Made by a program: the position numbers and the translations under genes. A stretch of DNA of 64,000 nucleotides from Weissella koreensis KACC 15510 (GTDB taxonomy: Bacteria > Bacillota > Bacilli > Lactobacillales > Lactobacillaceae): contig NC_015759.1 in assembly GCF_000219805.1 (NCBI RefSeq), positions 1,178,001-1,242,000 of the forward strand, in the 5' to 3' direction. Below are positions 27,023 to 36,362 of this stretch, in pieces (the first letter of the stretch is position 1; every line of letters begins with the position of its first letter). The notes under the pieces were generated by a model. It was not told the DNA's origin. It saw only the letters and a program-made list of their open reading frames with translations, and searched no databases.

Positions 27023-28186
27023 ATGCAAGTTGGAATTGATCAAATTAGTTTCTTTTCACCAAATTATTATATTGATATGGTTGATTTGGCCATGGCAAGA
27101 GAGCAAGACCCCAATAAATATTTAATTGGGATTGGTCAGACTCAACAAGCAGTAATACCACCAACACAAGATGCTGTAACAATGGCTGCTAATGCAGCTG
27201 AATCTATTTTAACAGACACAGATCGGGAGCAACTTGATTTAATTATTTTTGCTACCGAATCTGGAGTGGATAATTCAAAATCAGCTGCTGCTTATTTACA
27301 ACGTCTATTAGGAATTCAATCATATGCTCGAACAATTGAAATTAAACAAGCTTGTTATGCTGGAACATATGGATTAATGCAAGCTCGTGATTATGTGGAA
27401 TTAAATCCTAATAAAAAAGTCTTAGTAGTAGCAAGTGATATTGCTCGTTATGGGCTTGGAACTAGTGGTGAAGTGACGCAGGGTGGTGGTGCAGTAGCAA
27501 TGTTAGTTACGGCTAACCCACGAATTATGACTTTAGAACGTGATAATCAATTTATGACTAAAGAAGTAATGGATTTTTGGCGGCCAGTTTATGCCACAGA
27601 AGCGCGAGTTGACGGTAAATTTTCAAACGATGTTTATCAATCATTCTTTGTGGAATTATGGGACCGTTACCGCCATATAACAGGTAAAGATATTAATGAT
27701 TTTAAAGCCTTTGTCTTTCATTTGCCATACACTAAATTGGGCTTAAAAGGATTGCGTAAAATTTTGCCAGAAGCGGATGAAGCCAAGCAAATTAGCCTCT
27801 TGGAACAATTTGAAGCGAGCCGTGTAGATAATAAGAATATTGGTAATTTGTACACTGGTTCATTGTATCTTAGTCTGCTTTCATTATTGAATCATAGTCA
27901 TGACTTGATTGCTGGTGATCGAATCGGATTATTTTCATATGGATCAGGGGCTGAAGGAGAATTTTACTCTGGTATTATTCAAGAAAACTATCAAGAAGCT
28001 TTGGTTACGGATCAAATGGAAAATATTTTATCAAATCGAACTAAGCTATCAATTCTAGAATATGAAACAATGTTTAATAGCGCTTTAATGGGCGCAGATG
28101 ATCGACAATTGGATGGGACTAAAGATCCTGCTAAATATATTTTAACGGGTCTAAGAGAAGAGCGACGCCAATACGAGCAGCATTGA
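27023..28186 (+). CDS. mvaS: Hydroxymethylglutaryl-CoA synthase
   Basis: Condenses acetyl-CoA with acetoacetyl-CoA in the mevalonate route to isoprenoids used by Gram-positive cocci and lactobacilli. The 387-residue protein shows the catalytic Cys111 (KQACYAGTYG), the general base Glu79 (ATESGVDNSK) and the catalytic His in FHLPYTKLG. The ATG immediately follows the coaBC stop, with AGGAGAA inside the end of coaBC as ribosome site. Confidence 0.95.
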   Translation: MQVGIDQISFFSPNYYIDMVDLAMAREQDPNKYLIGIGQTQQAVIPPTQDAVTMAANAAESILTDTDREQLDLIIFATESGVDNSKSAAAYLQRLLGIQSYARTIEIKQACYAGTYGLMQARDYVELNPNKKVLVVASDIARYGLGTSGEVTQGGGAVAMLVTANPRIMTLERDNQFMTKEVMDFWRPVYATEARVDGKFSNDVYQSFFVELWDRYRHITGKDINDFKAFVFHLPYTKLGLKGLRKILPEADEAKQISLLEQFEASRVDNKNIGNLYTGSLYLSLLSLLNHSHDLIAGDRIGLFSYGSGAEGEFYSGIIQENYQEALVTDQMENILSNRTKLSILEYETMFNSALMGADDRQLDGTKDPAKYILTGLREERRQYEQH

Positions 28187-28296
28187 TATGAAAGCTGGAT
28201 ATAATTAAGGGTGGTTTACACCTTATAATTAGAGTAAAATAATTGAGTAATAGACGACCATGAACCGCACGTTGATTTAGGAAGAGGACATTTATA

Positions 28297-28737
28297 ATGA
28301 AAAACATTTATTTGGCTGGGCCATTTTTTAGTGACGAACAAATCGCACGTTTAGAACGAGTAGAAGCTGCTTTGGAAAAGAATCCAACGGTAGCATCGTT
28401 TTATAGCCCTTTCCGGCATCAATTAGAAGATCTTGAATTTGGCTCAAAAGAATGGGCTGAAGCAGTTTTTGATGAAGATCGTCGTGAATTGCATAATTCT
28501 GAAGTAGTCGTTGGAATTGTTGATTATCAAGATGAACATGTCGACCCAGGAACAGCTTGGGAATTGGGTTATGCTGGTATGCAAGAAAAGCCAGTTATTG
28601 TATTCAAGGAAAAAGACGGTGGAATTAATATCATGATTTCTGTTCCTGGTCATGCGTTTGTTAAAGATGCAACAGACCTTGCTGAATATGATTTCGATGC
28701 TCTTCCAAAGGGTGACTGGGATGGACCAGTCTTCTAA
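28297..28737 (+). CDS. Nucleoside 2-deoxyribosyltransferase
   Basis: Transfers 2-deoxyribose between nucleobases, a purine/pyrimidine salvage reaction typical of lactic acid bacteria. The 146-residue protein has YLAGPFF at the N-terminus, the catalytic Glu89 in DPGTAWELGYAG and the C-terminal GDWDGPVF resembling other members. GGAAGAGGACATT precedes the ATG. The 110-base gap after mvaS contains no clear promoter or terminator, so co-transcription with mvaS is possible. Confidence 0.92.
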   Translation: MKNIYLAGPFFSDEQIARLERVEAALEKNPTVASFYSPFRHQLEDLEFGSKEWAEAVFDEDRRELHNSEVVVGIVDYQDEHVDPGTAWELGYAGMQEKPVIVFKEKDGGINIMISVPGHAFVKDATDLAEYDFDALPKGDWDGPVF

Positions 28738-28765
28738 AGACAATTAAGCAGGGGTAGTAGCGGGA

Positions 28766-29665
28766 ATGTTGCGACGTGGATTGGATATAATCAAGAAATT
28801 TTTAATACGTTTCTGGCTCCCTTTGGGGATTACAATCGGAATGTTGGCAATTGCAATTACATTTACGATGGTACTATTAGCTCGACAACAAATTACGGTT
28901 CATATCAGTAACATAACTGTTCGCCAAGGACCAGACGTTTTAAAATCAGCTGAAGGAATTTTAAAAAAGGGTGAACACCTAAATATTTTGGACCGAGATA
29001 ATGGTTGGTACAAAATTCAGCGTGAGGATGAGACCACAGGTTGGGTGGCAGGTTGGTTGCTGGAGCGTAAAGAACCTGTAAAGCATATGAACTTGTTGTC
29101 AGAGGCAACGATTGAATTGGACCCAGGTCATGGTGGCTCAGATAATGGAGCGTCAAGTATTGATAAAAAACATTTTGAAAAAAATTATACTTTATCTTTG
29201 GCGCAAAAGACTAAAAATGAGTTAGAAAAAAATTATGGAACACGAGTTTTTATGTCACGTGACGATGATCGTGTTGTTGGCTTATTGAAGATTCCAAAGG
29301 TGGGTGAATCACATCGAGCGAATGCTTTTGTCTCATTCCATTTTGATTCAACGGAAGAAAATAATACCGGAAGTGGTTTTACGGCTTACTACGGAAAAGA
29401 AGACAATGGTTCGCAAGAATTGGCTCAATATTTGAATAGTTCAATGGCACCAACGATGCCAATTAAAAACTTAGGAGTTAAACAAGCTGATTATATGGTT
29501 TTGAAATATAATTCAGTCCCAGCAGCATTGCTTGAAAATGGTTATATCAATTCAAGTCGTGATTTTAAAAATATTAAAAATGTAGATTATCAGAAAAAGA
29601 TTGCTAAGCGAGTTCCGCTAGGGTTAGAGCAGTACTTGAATTATCAAGCAAAACAAGCAGAATAA
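28766..29665 (+). CDS. N-acetylmuramoyl-L-alanine amidase with SH3 domain
   Basis: Zinc-dependent peptidoglycan hydrolase of the Amidase_3 family, cleaving the lactyl-peptide bond. The 299-residue protein has one N-terminal membrane segment (residues 16-38; signal anchor rather than a clear cleavage site), a bacterial SH3 domain (about 43-101) and the catalytic domain with DPGHGG (His122), SFHFDS and LLENGY carrying the zinc ligand and catalytic Glu. The ribosome site is modest (AGCGGGA). Such an amidase is often found next to hisS in lactobacilli. Confidence 0.92.
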   Translation: MLRRGLDIIKKFLIRFWLPLGITIGMLAIAITFTMVLLARQQITVHISNITVRQGPDVLKSAEGILKKGEHLNILDRDNGWYKIQREDETTGWVAGWLLERKEPVKHMNLLSEATIELDPGHGGSDNGASSIDKKHFEKNYTLSLAQKTKNELEKNYGTRVFMSRDDDRVVGLLKIPKVGESHRANAFVSFHFDSTEENNTGSGFTAYYGKEDNGSQELAQYLNSSMAPTMPIKNLGVKQADYMVLKYNSVPAALLENGYINSSRDFKNIKNVDYQKKIAKRVPLGLEQYLNYQAKQAE

Positions 29666-29666
29666 C

Positions 29667-29695
29667 TTGAAAAAACAAGTTAATTAAGGGATAAT
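29667..29695 (+). promoter_or_regulatory. hisS-aspS T-box promoter
   Basis: TTGAAA (29667-29672), 17 bases, then GATAAT (29690-29695), directly after the amidase stop. The leader would begin near 29702. Confidence 0.5.
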
Positions 29696-29701
29696 TAATT
29701 T

Positions 29702-29945
29702 TAATTAATAAAGAACCTATGAGAAAGATTATCTCGTGAAAAATGTTTAGCGAACGGGGATTGGTGGAAGCTCGTCATTTAATTCATTAGTGGACACTTT
29801 TAAGGTCGCATTTGCGCGTTTGCCTCGTTACGGTATTTAAAGTACAAACTAAGGTGGTACCGTGCTCTCAAGCGCCCTTGACGATTTTTTTAGTCAGGGG
29901 CGCTTTTTATTATTTATTCATATAAAAGATTGGAAGGATACTCAA
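29702..29945 (+). promoter_or_regulatory. T-box riboswitch upstream of hisS-aspS
   Basis: The conserved T-box element AAGGTGGTACCGTG lies at 29851-29864, just before a strong terminator. The distal stem I motif GGTGGAAGC is at 29763-29771. Downstream of it on the 3' side of stem I lies GACAC (29793-29797), which contains an Asp codon (GAC) overlapping a His codon (CAC). T-boxes sense uncharged tRNA by pairing the specifier with the anticodon and the T-box with the tRNA acceptor end, and so let transcription proceed. Regulation of both synthetase genes fits this overlapping specifier. Exact leader ends are inferred. Confidence 0.9.
29871..29908 (+). terminator. T-box-controlled terminator
   Basis: Twelve-base arms AGCGCCCTTGAC (29871-29882) and GTCAGGGGCGCT (29893-29904) followed by T residues. 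It would compete with the antiterminator formed by the T-box sequence. Confidence 0.92.
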
Positions 29946-31274
29946 ATGGCACAAAGTATGTATCAAAAGCCCAAAGGAACGGCTGATTTATTACCCGGAG
30001 AATCACATAAATGGCATTATGTAGAGGAAACGGCACGCTTATTATTTGGTGATTACCAATATCAAGAAATTAGAACGCCTATTTTCGAAAGTTTTGAAGT
30101 TTTTTCAAGAACCTCAGGTGATACTTCTGATGTGGTAACAAAAGAAATGTATGATTTTAATGATAAAGGAGATCGACATTTAGCATTGCGTCCAGAAGGA
30201 ACGGCGGGGGTAGTTCGTTCCTTTGTTGAAAATAAATTATTTGGACCGGAGTATCAAAAACCATATAAAGCATTTTATATTGGACCAATGTTTCGTTATG
30301 AACGACCTCAAGCTGGTAGAATGCGTCAATTCCATCAAATTGGGGTCGAAGCATTTGGGGCAGATGATCCATCACTAGATGCAGAAATGATCGCTATGGT
30401 GGTAGACTTCTTTCAAACTTTAGGTCTTTCAAATTTGAAAGTTGTGGTAAACACTTTAGGTGATGTAGAGTCACGTCAAGCGTATCGTCAAGCTTTGATT
30501 GATTATTTAACTCCTCACTTTTCTGAATTGTCACATGATTCGCAAGTGCGTTTGGAAAAAAATCCGCTACGAGTATTAGATTCAAAAGATGCTAAGGACC
30601 AAGAAATTGTGGCAGATGCTCCTTCAATTCTAGATTACCTTTCTGTTGATGCTAAGGCTCGATTTGAGAAACTTCAAATCTTATTAGATGCGTTGGGAAT
30701 TGAATATGAAATTGATGCTAATGTTGTTCGCGGATTGGATTATTATAATCACACAATTTTTGAAGTAATGACTCAATCAAAGGCATTAGGACATGGATGG
30801 ACTACTATTGCTGGAGGAGGACGTTATAACGGACTAGTTGAAGAATTAGGCGGACCTGAATTGTCAGGAATCGGATTTGGAATTGGACTAGAACGTTTAA
30901 TGCTCTTGTTAGAGAATGAAAATGCAGTTCTACCTGAGGCACCGACTCTTGATCTTTATGTAGCTAATCAAGGTGATGGCACCGATTTGGTGGCTTTGCA
31001 ATTAGTTCAAGCAGCTCGTTCGTTTGGCTATTCAGTTGATCGAGATTACTTGCAACGTAAATTAAAGGGACAATTTAAGTCAGCTGATCGTCAAAAAGCA
31101 CGATATGTGGTGGTGATTGGGGACCGCGAATTAGAAACTCAGAGTGCTAATTTAAAGAATATGCAAACTGGAAAAGAAGTTAATCTTAAATTGGCTGAAT
31201 TGTACACGAATTTGCCCACTTATTTAACTGATGAAAATGATGTAGACGAAGATAATAATATGGAGGCTGAATAG
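29946..31274 (+). CDS. hisS: Histidyl-tRNA synthetase
   Basis: Class II synthetase that charges tRNA-His. The 442-residue protein has motif 1 around the first helix, motif 2 ([20 protein letters not shown]), the His-specific [12 protein letters not shown] and motif 3 ([14 protein letters not shown]), then an anticodon-binding domain. The ATG at 29946 encodes [12 protein letters not shown] and follows GGAAGGA; an upstream in-frame start would lie within the T-box terminator. The C-terminus is unusually acidic ([11 protein letters not shown]). It lies three bases upstream of aspS. Confidence 0.96.
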   Translation: MAQSMYQKPKGTADLLPGESHKWHYVEETARLLFGDYQYQEIRTPIFESFEVFSRTSGDTSDVVTKEMYDFNDKGDRHLALRPEGTAGVVRSFVENKLFGPEYQKPYKAFYIGPMFRYERPQAGRMRQFHQIGVEAFGADDPSLDAEMIAMVVDFFQTLGLSNLKVVVNTLGDVESRQAYRQALIDYLTPHFSELSHDSQVRLEKNPLRVLDSKDAKDQEIVADAPSILDYLSVDAKARFEKLQILLDALGIEYEIDANVVRGLDYYNHTIFEVMTQSKALGHGWTTIAGGGRYNGLVEELGGPELSGIGFGIGLERLMLLLENENAVLPEAPTLDLYVANQGDGTDLVALQLVQAARSFGYSVDRDYLQRKLKGQFKSADRQKARYVVVIGDRELETQSANLKNMQTGKEVNLKLAELYTNLPTYLTDENDVDEDNNMEAE

Positions 31275-31276
31275 AG

Positions 31277-33076
31277 ATGCAGCGCACAAACTATGCAGGA
31301 TTGATTGATGAAGAGTATTTGGGACAAACGGTTACTCTTCAAGGTTGGGTACAAAAACGTCGTGATTTAGGGGCTTTGATTTTCGTAGATCTTCGTGATC
31401 GCGAAGGTTTAGTACAGTTGACTTTTTCAGATGATGTTAGTGAATCTGCATTAAAGGTTGCTGATCAATTACGGACTGAATTTGTTATTGAGGTGCAAGG
31501 GAAAGTTGCTTTACGTGAAGCGGGGGTTAATCCTAATTTGCGTTCCGGAAAAATTGAAGTACAAGTGCAAAGTGCTAAAATTTTAGCCACAGCTAAAACC
31601 ACGCCTTTTAATATTGATGATAACGTAGACGCTTCTGACGAATTACGTTTAAAGTATCGCTATTTGGATCTTCGTCGTCCAGTCATGCAAAAGAATTTAA
31701 GAATTCGATCAAAGATTACGGCGGCTACTCATGAATTCTTGGATGACAATGGTTTCATTGATATTGAAACCCCTTATCTGGCAAAGTCAACACCCGAAGG
31801 AGCTCGTGACTATTTAGTTCCATCACGGGTCAATCCAGGATCGTTTTATGCTTTGCCCCAATCACCTCAGCTGTTTAAGCAATTATTAATGGGAGCTGGA
31901 TTCGATCGTTATTATCAAGTTGCGCGTGCCTTTCGTGATGAAGATTTGCGTGGAGATCGTCAACCAGAATTTACTCAATTAGATGTCGAAACTTCATTTA
32001 TGAATCAATCTGAAATTATTGCTTTGGTGAATGAGTGGGTTGCATCTATTATGAAAAAAACCGTCAGCTATGAATTGAAGACTGACGAGATTCCAACATT
32101 AACTTGGCAAGCATCCATGGACCGCTTTGGAACGGATAAGCCAGACTTACGTTTTGACATGGAATTGATTGATTTGACAAGCTTTATGCAAAATTCAACA
32201 TTTAGTGTTTTTGCTAAGGCGGTTGCTAATCAAGGACAAGTTAAAGCCATTGTTGTTCCAGGTGCTGCCGATAACTATTCACGTAAGGATCTCGATAAAA
32301 AAGCTCAATTCGTAGAGCGTTTTGGAGCCAAGGGACTACCTTGGTTAAAAGTGACTGATGAAGGATTGAAAGGTCCAATTGCTAAATTCTTTAACGAAAA
32401 TGAAGCAGAATTATTGGCCGCTACTAATGCGAATGTAGGTGATTTATTGGTGTTTGCAGCTGACCAGGCTAGTGTAGTAGCAGGATCTTTGGATGCTTTG
32501 CGTCGAATGTTTGCTAAAGAACAAAATTTGATTGATGAACAAAAATGGGCTTTTGCTTGGATTATTGATTGGCCATTATTTGAATATCAACCTGAAGAGG
32601 ACCGATGGATCTCGGCTCATCACCCATTTACTATGCCAAATGAAGAAGATATTGAACTGTTAGATACGGTTGAAGGCGCTCATCAAGCGCATGCTCAATC
32701 CTATGATTTGGTCTTAAATGGTTATGAATTGGGATCTGGTTCAATTCGTATTCACCGTATGGATATTCAAGAAAAGATGCTTCATGCACTTGGGTTTACA
32801 CCAGAAGCAGCACAAGAAGCGTTTGGATTCTTACTAGAAGGAATGGAATATGGATTCCCTCCAATGGGTGGAATTGCCTTGGGATTAGATCGGTTAGCTA
32901 TGATTTTAGCAGGAACTGAAAATATTCGTGAAGTGATTGCGTTCCCTAAAAATTCAAAGGGAAGCGAGCCGATGACTGAAGCCCCACTACCAGTTTCAAA
33001 GCAACAATTAGCAGAACTAGAGCTAACTGCGCCTGTTTATGCTGATACAAAGACGCCGAATTTATCAGAAGAATAA
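31277..33076 (+). CDS. aspS: Aspartyl-tRNA synthetase
   Basis: Class II synthetase for tRNA-Asp. The 599-residue protein has the N-terminal OB-fold anticodon-binding domain ([20 protein letters not shown]), motif 2 ([18 protein letters not shown]), the bacterial GAD insertion domain and motif 3 ([14 protein letters not shown]). GGAGG at 31262-31266, inside the hisS end, is the likely ribosome site. It is in one operon with hisS under the T-box. Confidence 0.96.
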   Translation: MQRTNYAGLIDEEYLGQTVTLQGWVQKRRDLGALIFVDLRDREGLVQLTFSDDVSESALKVADQLRTEFVIEVQGKVALREAGVNPNLRSGKIEVQVQSAKILATAKTTPFNIDDNVDASDELRLKYRYLDLRRPVMQKNLRIRSKITAATHEFLDDNGFIDIETPYLAKSTPEGARDYLVPSRVNPGSFYALPQSPQLFKQLLMGAGFDRYYQVARAFRDEDLRGDRQPEFTQLDVETSFMNQSEIIALVNEWVASIMKKTVSYELKTDEIPTLTWQASMDRFGTDKPDLRFDMELIDLTSFMQNSTFSVFAKAVANQGQVKAIVVPGAADNYSRKDLDKKAQFVERFGAKGLPWLKVTDEGLKGPIAKFFNENEAELLAATNANVGDLLVFAADQASVVAGSLDALRRMFAKEQNLIDEQKWAFAWIIDWPLFEYQPEEDRWISAHHPFTMPNEEDIELLDTVEGAHQAHAQSYDLVLNGYELGSGSIRIHRMDIQEKMLHALGFTPEAAQEAFGFLLEGMEYGFPPMGGIALGLDRLAMILAGTENIREVIAFPKNSKGSEPMTEAPLPVSKQQLAELELTAPVYADTKTPNLSEE

Positions 33077-33094
33077 TGAGGAATTAATAATTTT

Positions 33095-33976
33095 ATGCAA
33101 ACAGTAAAAGACTATATGCGAGGCCATGAATACACAAGTCGTTTAACGGCGGCTGTTGTTTACGCAGTGTGTGCGGCGATTGCTTTGAACTTCTTTTGGA
33201 CTAACGGGCATATTTATTCTTCAGGTTTTACTGGGTTAGCTCAGTTGCTTAACACGGTTTTAACTAAAGCTTTTGGCGTTCCGCTACCAATTTATATTAT
33301 TTTTGTCCTATTAAATATTCCTTTGTTATTATTTTCAATTAAAAATATTGGAGGACGGTTTACTTTCTTTACAGCTGTGGCTATTTTCCTAGCATCATTT
33401 GCGATGCGGTTTGTTGTTGGACCAGAGCACCCTTGGACTCAAGATCCATTGATGGACGCCATTTTTGGGGGATTGATCAATGGATTTGGAACTGGATTTG
33501 CTTTACGTAATGGCTTATCAACTGGTGGCTTAGATATCATTGGAATTGTATTGCGCCGTAAATATGGGATTAATATGGGGAATGCCAATTTAATCTTTAA
33601 TTTCTTTATTTTGTTAGGAGCAGGTTTCTTATTTGGACCTAAATATGCTTTATATACAGCGATTGGATTAGTTGTTAATGCACGAATGATTGATGCGTTA
33701 TATACTCGTCAACAGAAGATGCAAGTGATGATTATTACAGAACGTCCTCAGGAAGTAGCTGATTCGTTACAGAATAATTTACGTCGCGGAATTACAATTA
33801 TTCATCACGCAGAGGGTGCATATAATCATCGACCAAAAGAAATTTTGTTCACAGTAATTTCTTTGTATGAAGAAATTGATGCATATCATGCTATTGATCA
33901 AGCTGATCCTAAGGCATGGTCATCGATGTGGAAAATTGAACGAACCTTCGGACGGTTCTATGAACCACGATTATAG
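33095..33976 (+). CDS. YitT family membrane protein
   Basis: The 293-residue protein has five or six membrane segments (about residues 15-205), including the family stretch NGFGTGFALRNGLSTGGLDIIG, and a C-terminal cytoplasmic DUF2179 domain (QVMIITERPQEVADSL, then EILFTVISLYE). The function of the family is unknown. It starts 18 bases after aspS, so it may be read through from the T-box operon. No strong terminator follows. Confidence 0.85.
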   Translation: MQTVKDYMRGHEYTSRLTAAVVYAVCAAIALNFFWTNGHIYSSGFTGLAQLLNTVLTKAFGVPLPIYIIFVLLNIPLLLFSIKNIGGRFTFFTAVAIFLASFAMRFVVGPEHPWTQDPLMDAIFGGLINGFGTGFALRNGLSTGGLDIIGIVLRRKYGINMGNANLIFNFFILLGAGFLFGPKYALYTAIGLVVNARMIDALYTRQQKMQVMIITERPQEVADSLQNNLRRGITIIHHAEGAYNHRPKEILFTVISLYEEIDAYHAIDQADPKAWSSMWKIERTFGRFYEPRL

Positions 33977-34112
33977 TAGTTTGGTAAATATCGTTTAATT
34001 TGTTACTAGTTATAAAAACCTTGCTTTGAGGGTGAAGGTTTGGTAATATTTATTATTGAACATAGTGTGGGTCTTATTGACTAATTAAACACGAGAAAGG
34101 AGGGAATTTATC

Positions 34113-34298
34113 ATGACAAAGACTGTTGTTCGTAAGAATGAGTCTCTTGATGATGCTCTCCGTCGTTTCAAACGTGGTGTGTCAAAAGATGGTACTTTGC
34201 AAGAATACCGTAAGCGCGAATACTACATCAAGCCATCAGTTCAACGTAAGTTGAAAGCTGAAGCTGCACGTAAGCGTAAGAACAAGAAGAGCCGTTAA
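34113..34298 (+). CDS. rpsU: 30S ribosomal protein S21
   Basis: Small (61 residues), highly basic ribosomal protein of the 30S subunit. The sequence [18 protein letters not shown] and the basic tail (RKRKNKKSR) are standard. AAAGGAGGGA is a strong ribosome site. Codon use is of the highly expressed type. It has its own terminator. Confidence 0.97.
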   Translation: MTKTVVRKNESLDDALRRFKRGVSKDGTLQEYRKREYYIKPSVQRKLKAEAARKRKNKKSR

Positions 34299-34308
34299 TA
34301 GGTTCAGG

Positions 34309-34346
34309 ACCGAACTATCAATATATTGATAGTTCGGTTTTCTTTT
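34309..34346 (+). terminator. rpsU terminator
   Basis: Perfect arms ACCGAACTATCA and TGATAGTTCGGT with a further A/T pairing, followed by TTTTCTTTT. Confidence 0.92.
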
Positions 34347-34493
34347 ATAAATTACGCTAAATATGGAATGCTTTAATTAAATTCGCAAGTTGAAAATTAA
34401 CTAGATTTAATATTTCAATTTCATTTTTGGATTTTGTAATATTTAGCCATTAAGATTAGTGAGATATTTAATTTTTAAATTAGTAGTCGGCAG

Positions 34494-34523
34494 TATACAT
34501 TAAGGTGTTATATGCCGTATAAT
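34494..34523 (+). promoter_or_regulatory. yqeY promoter
   Basis: TATACA (34494-34499), 18 bases, then TATAAT (34518-34523). The -10 is strong and the -35 is poor. Confidence 0.45.
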
Positions 34524-34557
34524 TAAGTTAGAAAGAAAAAGAAATGAGGCTCTAAAG

Positions 34558-35001
34558 ATGACATTGTTAGATACGTTAACTGCTGATATGAAAACGGCCA
34601 TGAAAGCTAAAGACAAGGCAACTTTATCAGTTATTAGGATGCTAAAGGCATCAGTTTCGAATGAACAAATTAAACTTGGACATGATTTGAGTAATGAAGA
34701 AGAAGTCGCTGTGTTGTCTCGTGAATTGAAGCAACGAGTAGAAGAACGTGACTCATATCAAGCAGGCGATCGACCAGAATTGGCAGCTGCAATTGATGAA
34801 CAAATGGATGTGGTAAAACGTTACATGCCTGCACAAATGTCTGAAGAAGAAGTAGAGGCTATTGTAAAAGAAACGGTGGCTAGTGTTGGGGCTACTCAAA
34901 AAAGTGATATGGGTAAAGTTATGGGCGCTTTGATGCCAAAGGTTAAAGGAAAAGCTGATGGTAAGTTAGTGAATGACTTAGTCCAAAAGTATCTCAATTA
35001 A
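34558..35001 (+). CDS. GatB/YqeY domain protein
   Basis: A 147-residue stand-alone YqeY protein, related to the C-terminal tRNA-binding part of GatB. The family pattern is seen in KDKATLSVIRMLKASVSNEQI, RYMPAQMSEEE and MGKVMGALMPKVKGKADG. The exact role is unknown, though a link to tRNA-dependent amidation is plausible. GAGG lies before the ATG. It commonly follows rpsU in Firmicutes, here with its own promoter. Confidence 0.92.
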   Translation: MTLLDTLTADMKTAMKAKDKATLSVIRMLKASVSNEQIKLGHDLSNEEEVAVLSRELKQRVEERDSYQAGDRPELAAAIDEQMDVVKRYMPAQMSEEEVEAIVKETVASVGATQKSDMGKVMGALMPKVKGKADGKLVNDLVQKYLN

Positions 35002-35018
35002 TTTTGATATAAATAGTG

Positions 35019-35091
35019 AGTTTGAACGGTTGATTGGCAAAAAGATAAGTTATTTTTCTTGGAGCATAAATGAATCATTCAAACTTTTTTA
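35019..35091 (+). terminator. yqeY terminator
   Basis: AGTTTGAA at the 5' side pairs with TTCAAACT (35078-35085) before a T-run. The loop is long and holds a second weak A/T-rich hairpin, so the call is moderate. Confidence 0.6.
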
Positions 35092-35141
35092 TTAAATCTA
35101 TAAAAATTGAGCAAACGTTAGGTGTCTTATTTAATGTGCGG

Positions 35142-35147
35142 TATAAT
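35142..35147 (+). promoter_or_regulatory. Candidate -10 element of ybeY
   Basis: TATAAT in the context GTGCGGTATAATATATAAG. The -35 region (TTAGGT at 35118-35123) is weak. It would give a leader of about 200 bases. Confidence 0.4.
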
Positions 35148-35357
35148 ATATAAGATATTGTACGTGATAATGGTTAATTATTTTGGTCGATACACAGAAT
35201 GTGTGGCCTTTATAAACCAAAATTAAGATAGGATACTTATCTTGATTTCAATGCTGATCTAAATGATGTAGTATATTCACTCGACTATGGGTGCAATTAT
35301 ATGAGAATATAATTGATATGAAATGAAAATTATAAAAGATTCAGGAGATGAATGATA

Positions 35358-35840
35358 ATGGATTTGGCGATTTATGATCAAACGAAGCTAGGGGTGCCTA
35401 GTGACCAAATAGATTTGGTTAAAAACGTTTTAGAATTTGCAGGTAATTATCTAGAACTACCCGTAAATACTGAGATGTCAGTAACGTTTGTCAATAATGA
35501 TGAGATTCAACGAATTAATCGGGAATATCGAGATTTGGACAAACCAACGGATGTGATTTCTTTCGCATTGGAAGATGATGATGATGATTTACCAATTATT
35601 ATGGATTCGGAAATGATGTCCGAATTACCTAAAAACATTGGCGATATTTTTATTTCTGTGGATAAAGTTAAAGAACAAGCTGACTTTTTAGAACATCCTT
35701 TTGAACGTGAATTAGGATTCTTATCTGTTCATGGCTTCCTGCATTTAAATAATTATGATCATATGCGTAGTGCTGAGGATGAAAAAATAATGTTTCGTTT
35801 GCAACGGGAGATTTTAGATGACTTTGGACTCAAACGATAA
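35358..35840 (+). CDS. ybeY: Endoribonuclease YbeY
   Basis: Metal-dependent RNase for 16S rRNA 3'-end maturation and ribosome quality control. The 160-residue protein has the family metal motif HGFLHLNNYDH (H-x3-H-x5-H). The ATG at 35358 is preferred because AGGAG (35343-35347) is 10 bases away and MDLAIYDQ is the usual N-terminus; the ATG at 35352 is possible. The 3' end overlaps dgkA by 23 bases. Confidence 0.93.
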   Translation: MDLAIYDQTKLGVPSDQIDLVKNVLEFAGNYLELPVNTEMSVTFVNNDEIQRINREYRDLDKPTDVISFALEDDDDDLPIIMDSEMMSELPKNIGDIFISVDKVKEQADFLEHPFERELGFLSVHGFLHLNNYDHMRSAEDEKIMFRLQREILDDFGLKR

Positions 35841-36273
35841 TAAAAAAATCAAGCCAATAACACCCCTTGATGAGCAACAAGTGACCAAGAATTCTCATTT
35901 CTTGCAATCTTTTGGACATGCTGTGGAAGGAATTGGACAACTATTAGTACGTGAAAGAAATATGCGATTTCATTTTTTTGCGTCAGTTATAGTGATTTAT
36001 TTAGGATTTCATCTTCGAATCGGGCGTCAAGACTGGCTCTGGACAGCTATGGCTATTTTTGCCGTAGTGATGTCAGAGTTCGTTAATACAATGATTGAGA
36101 CTATGGTTGATTTGATCGTTGGGTATGAATATCATCCTTTGGCTAAAATTGCTAAAGATGTTGCAGCAGGGGCTGTTGTGTTTGCTGTGATGTTTGCAAT
36201 GGCCGTTGGTGTTATTGTTTTTTATCCTTACGTGCTTCCAATTATTGAACAATTATTAAATTTAAAATTTTAA
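35818..36273 (+). CDS. Diacylglycerol/undecaprenol kinase family protein
   Basis: Membrane kinase of the DgkA family; in Gram-positives the usual substrate is undecaprenol, giving lipid carrier for wall synthesis. The 151-residue protein has a hydrophilic N-terminus of about 40 residues, three membrane segments and the active-site signature EFVNTMIETMVDLI...AKIAKDVAAGAV. The start lies within the ybeY 3' end (23-base overlap), so translation is probably coupled. The ybeY-dgkA-era-recO order is conserved. Confidence 0.92.
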   Translation: MTLDSNDNKKIKPITPLDEQQVTKNSHFLQSFGHAVEGIGQLLVRERNMRFHFFASVIVIYLGFHLRIGRQDWLWTAMAIFAVVMSEFVNTMIETMVDLIVGYEYHPLAKIAKDVAAGAVVFAVMFAMAVGVIVFYPYVLPIIEQLLNLKF

Positions 36274-36362
36274 AATAAAAATTTAGTTTTTATAATAACT
36301 AACTTACGTATAACTAATGACAATGAAAAGTTGTCACTAACAGTGAAAAAAAGAGGAAAATA

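Larger units (their letters stand above)
35002..35357 (+). other. Intergenic region with structured ybeY leader
   Basis: The region holds the yqeY terminator (35019-35091), a -10 element (35142-35147) and about 200 bases of putative leader. The leader contains a nested hairpin (arms ATTTTGGT 35180-35187 and ACCAAAAT 35216-35223, with ACACA/TGTGT inside), a second hairpin (AAGATA/TATCTT, 35225-35243) and a 9-base-pair hairpin with a GAGA loop (35294-35315). No known riboswitch signature was recognised. phoH, which often precedes ybeY, is absent here. Confidence 0.5.

Noticed and set aside
29862..29945. N-terminal extension of hisS into the leader
   Set aside because: It would be translated from the T-box terminator; the ATG at 29946 with GGAAGGA is the standard start.
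34015..34043. Hairpin AAACCTT/AAGGTTT after the YitT gene as terminator
   Set aside because: The stem is short and no T-run follows.
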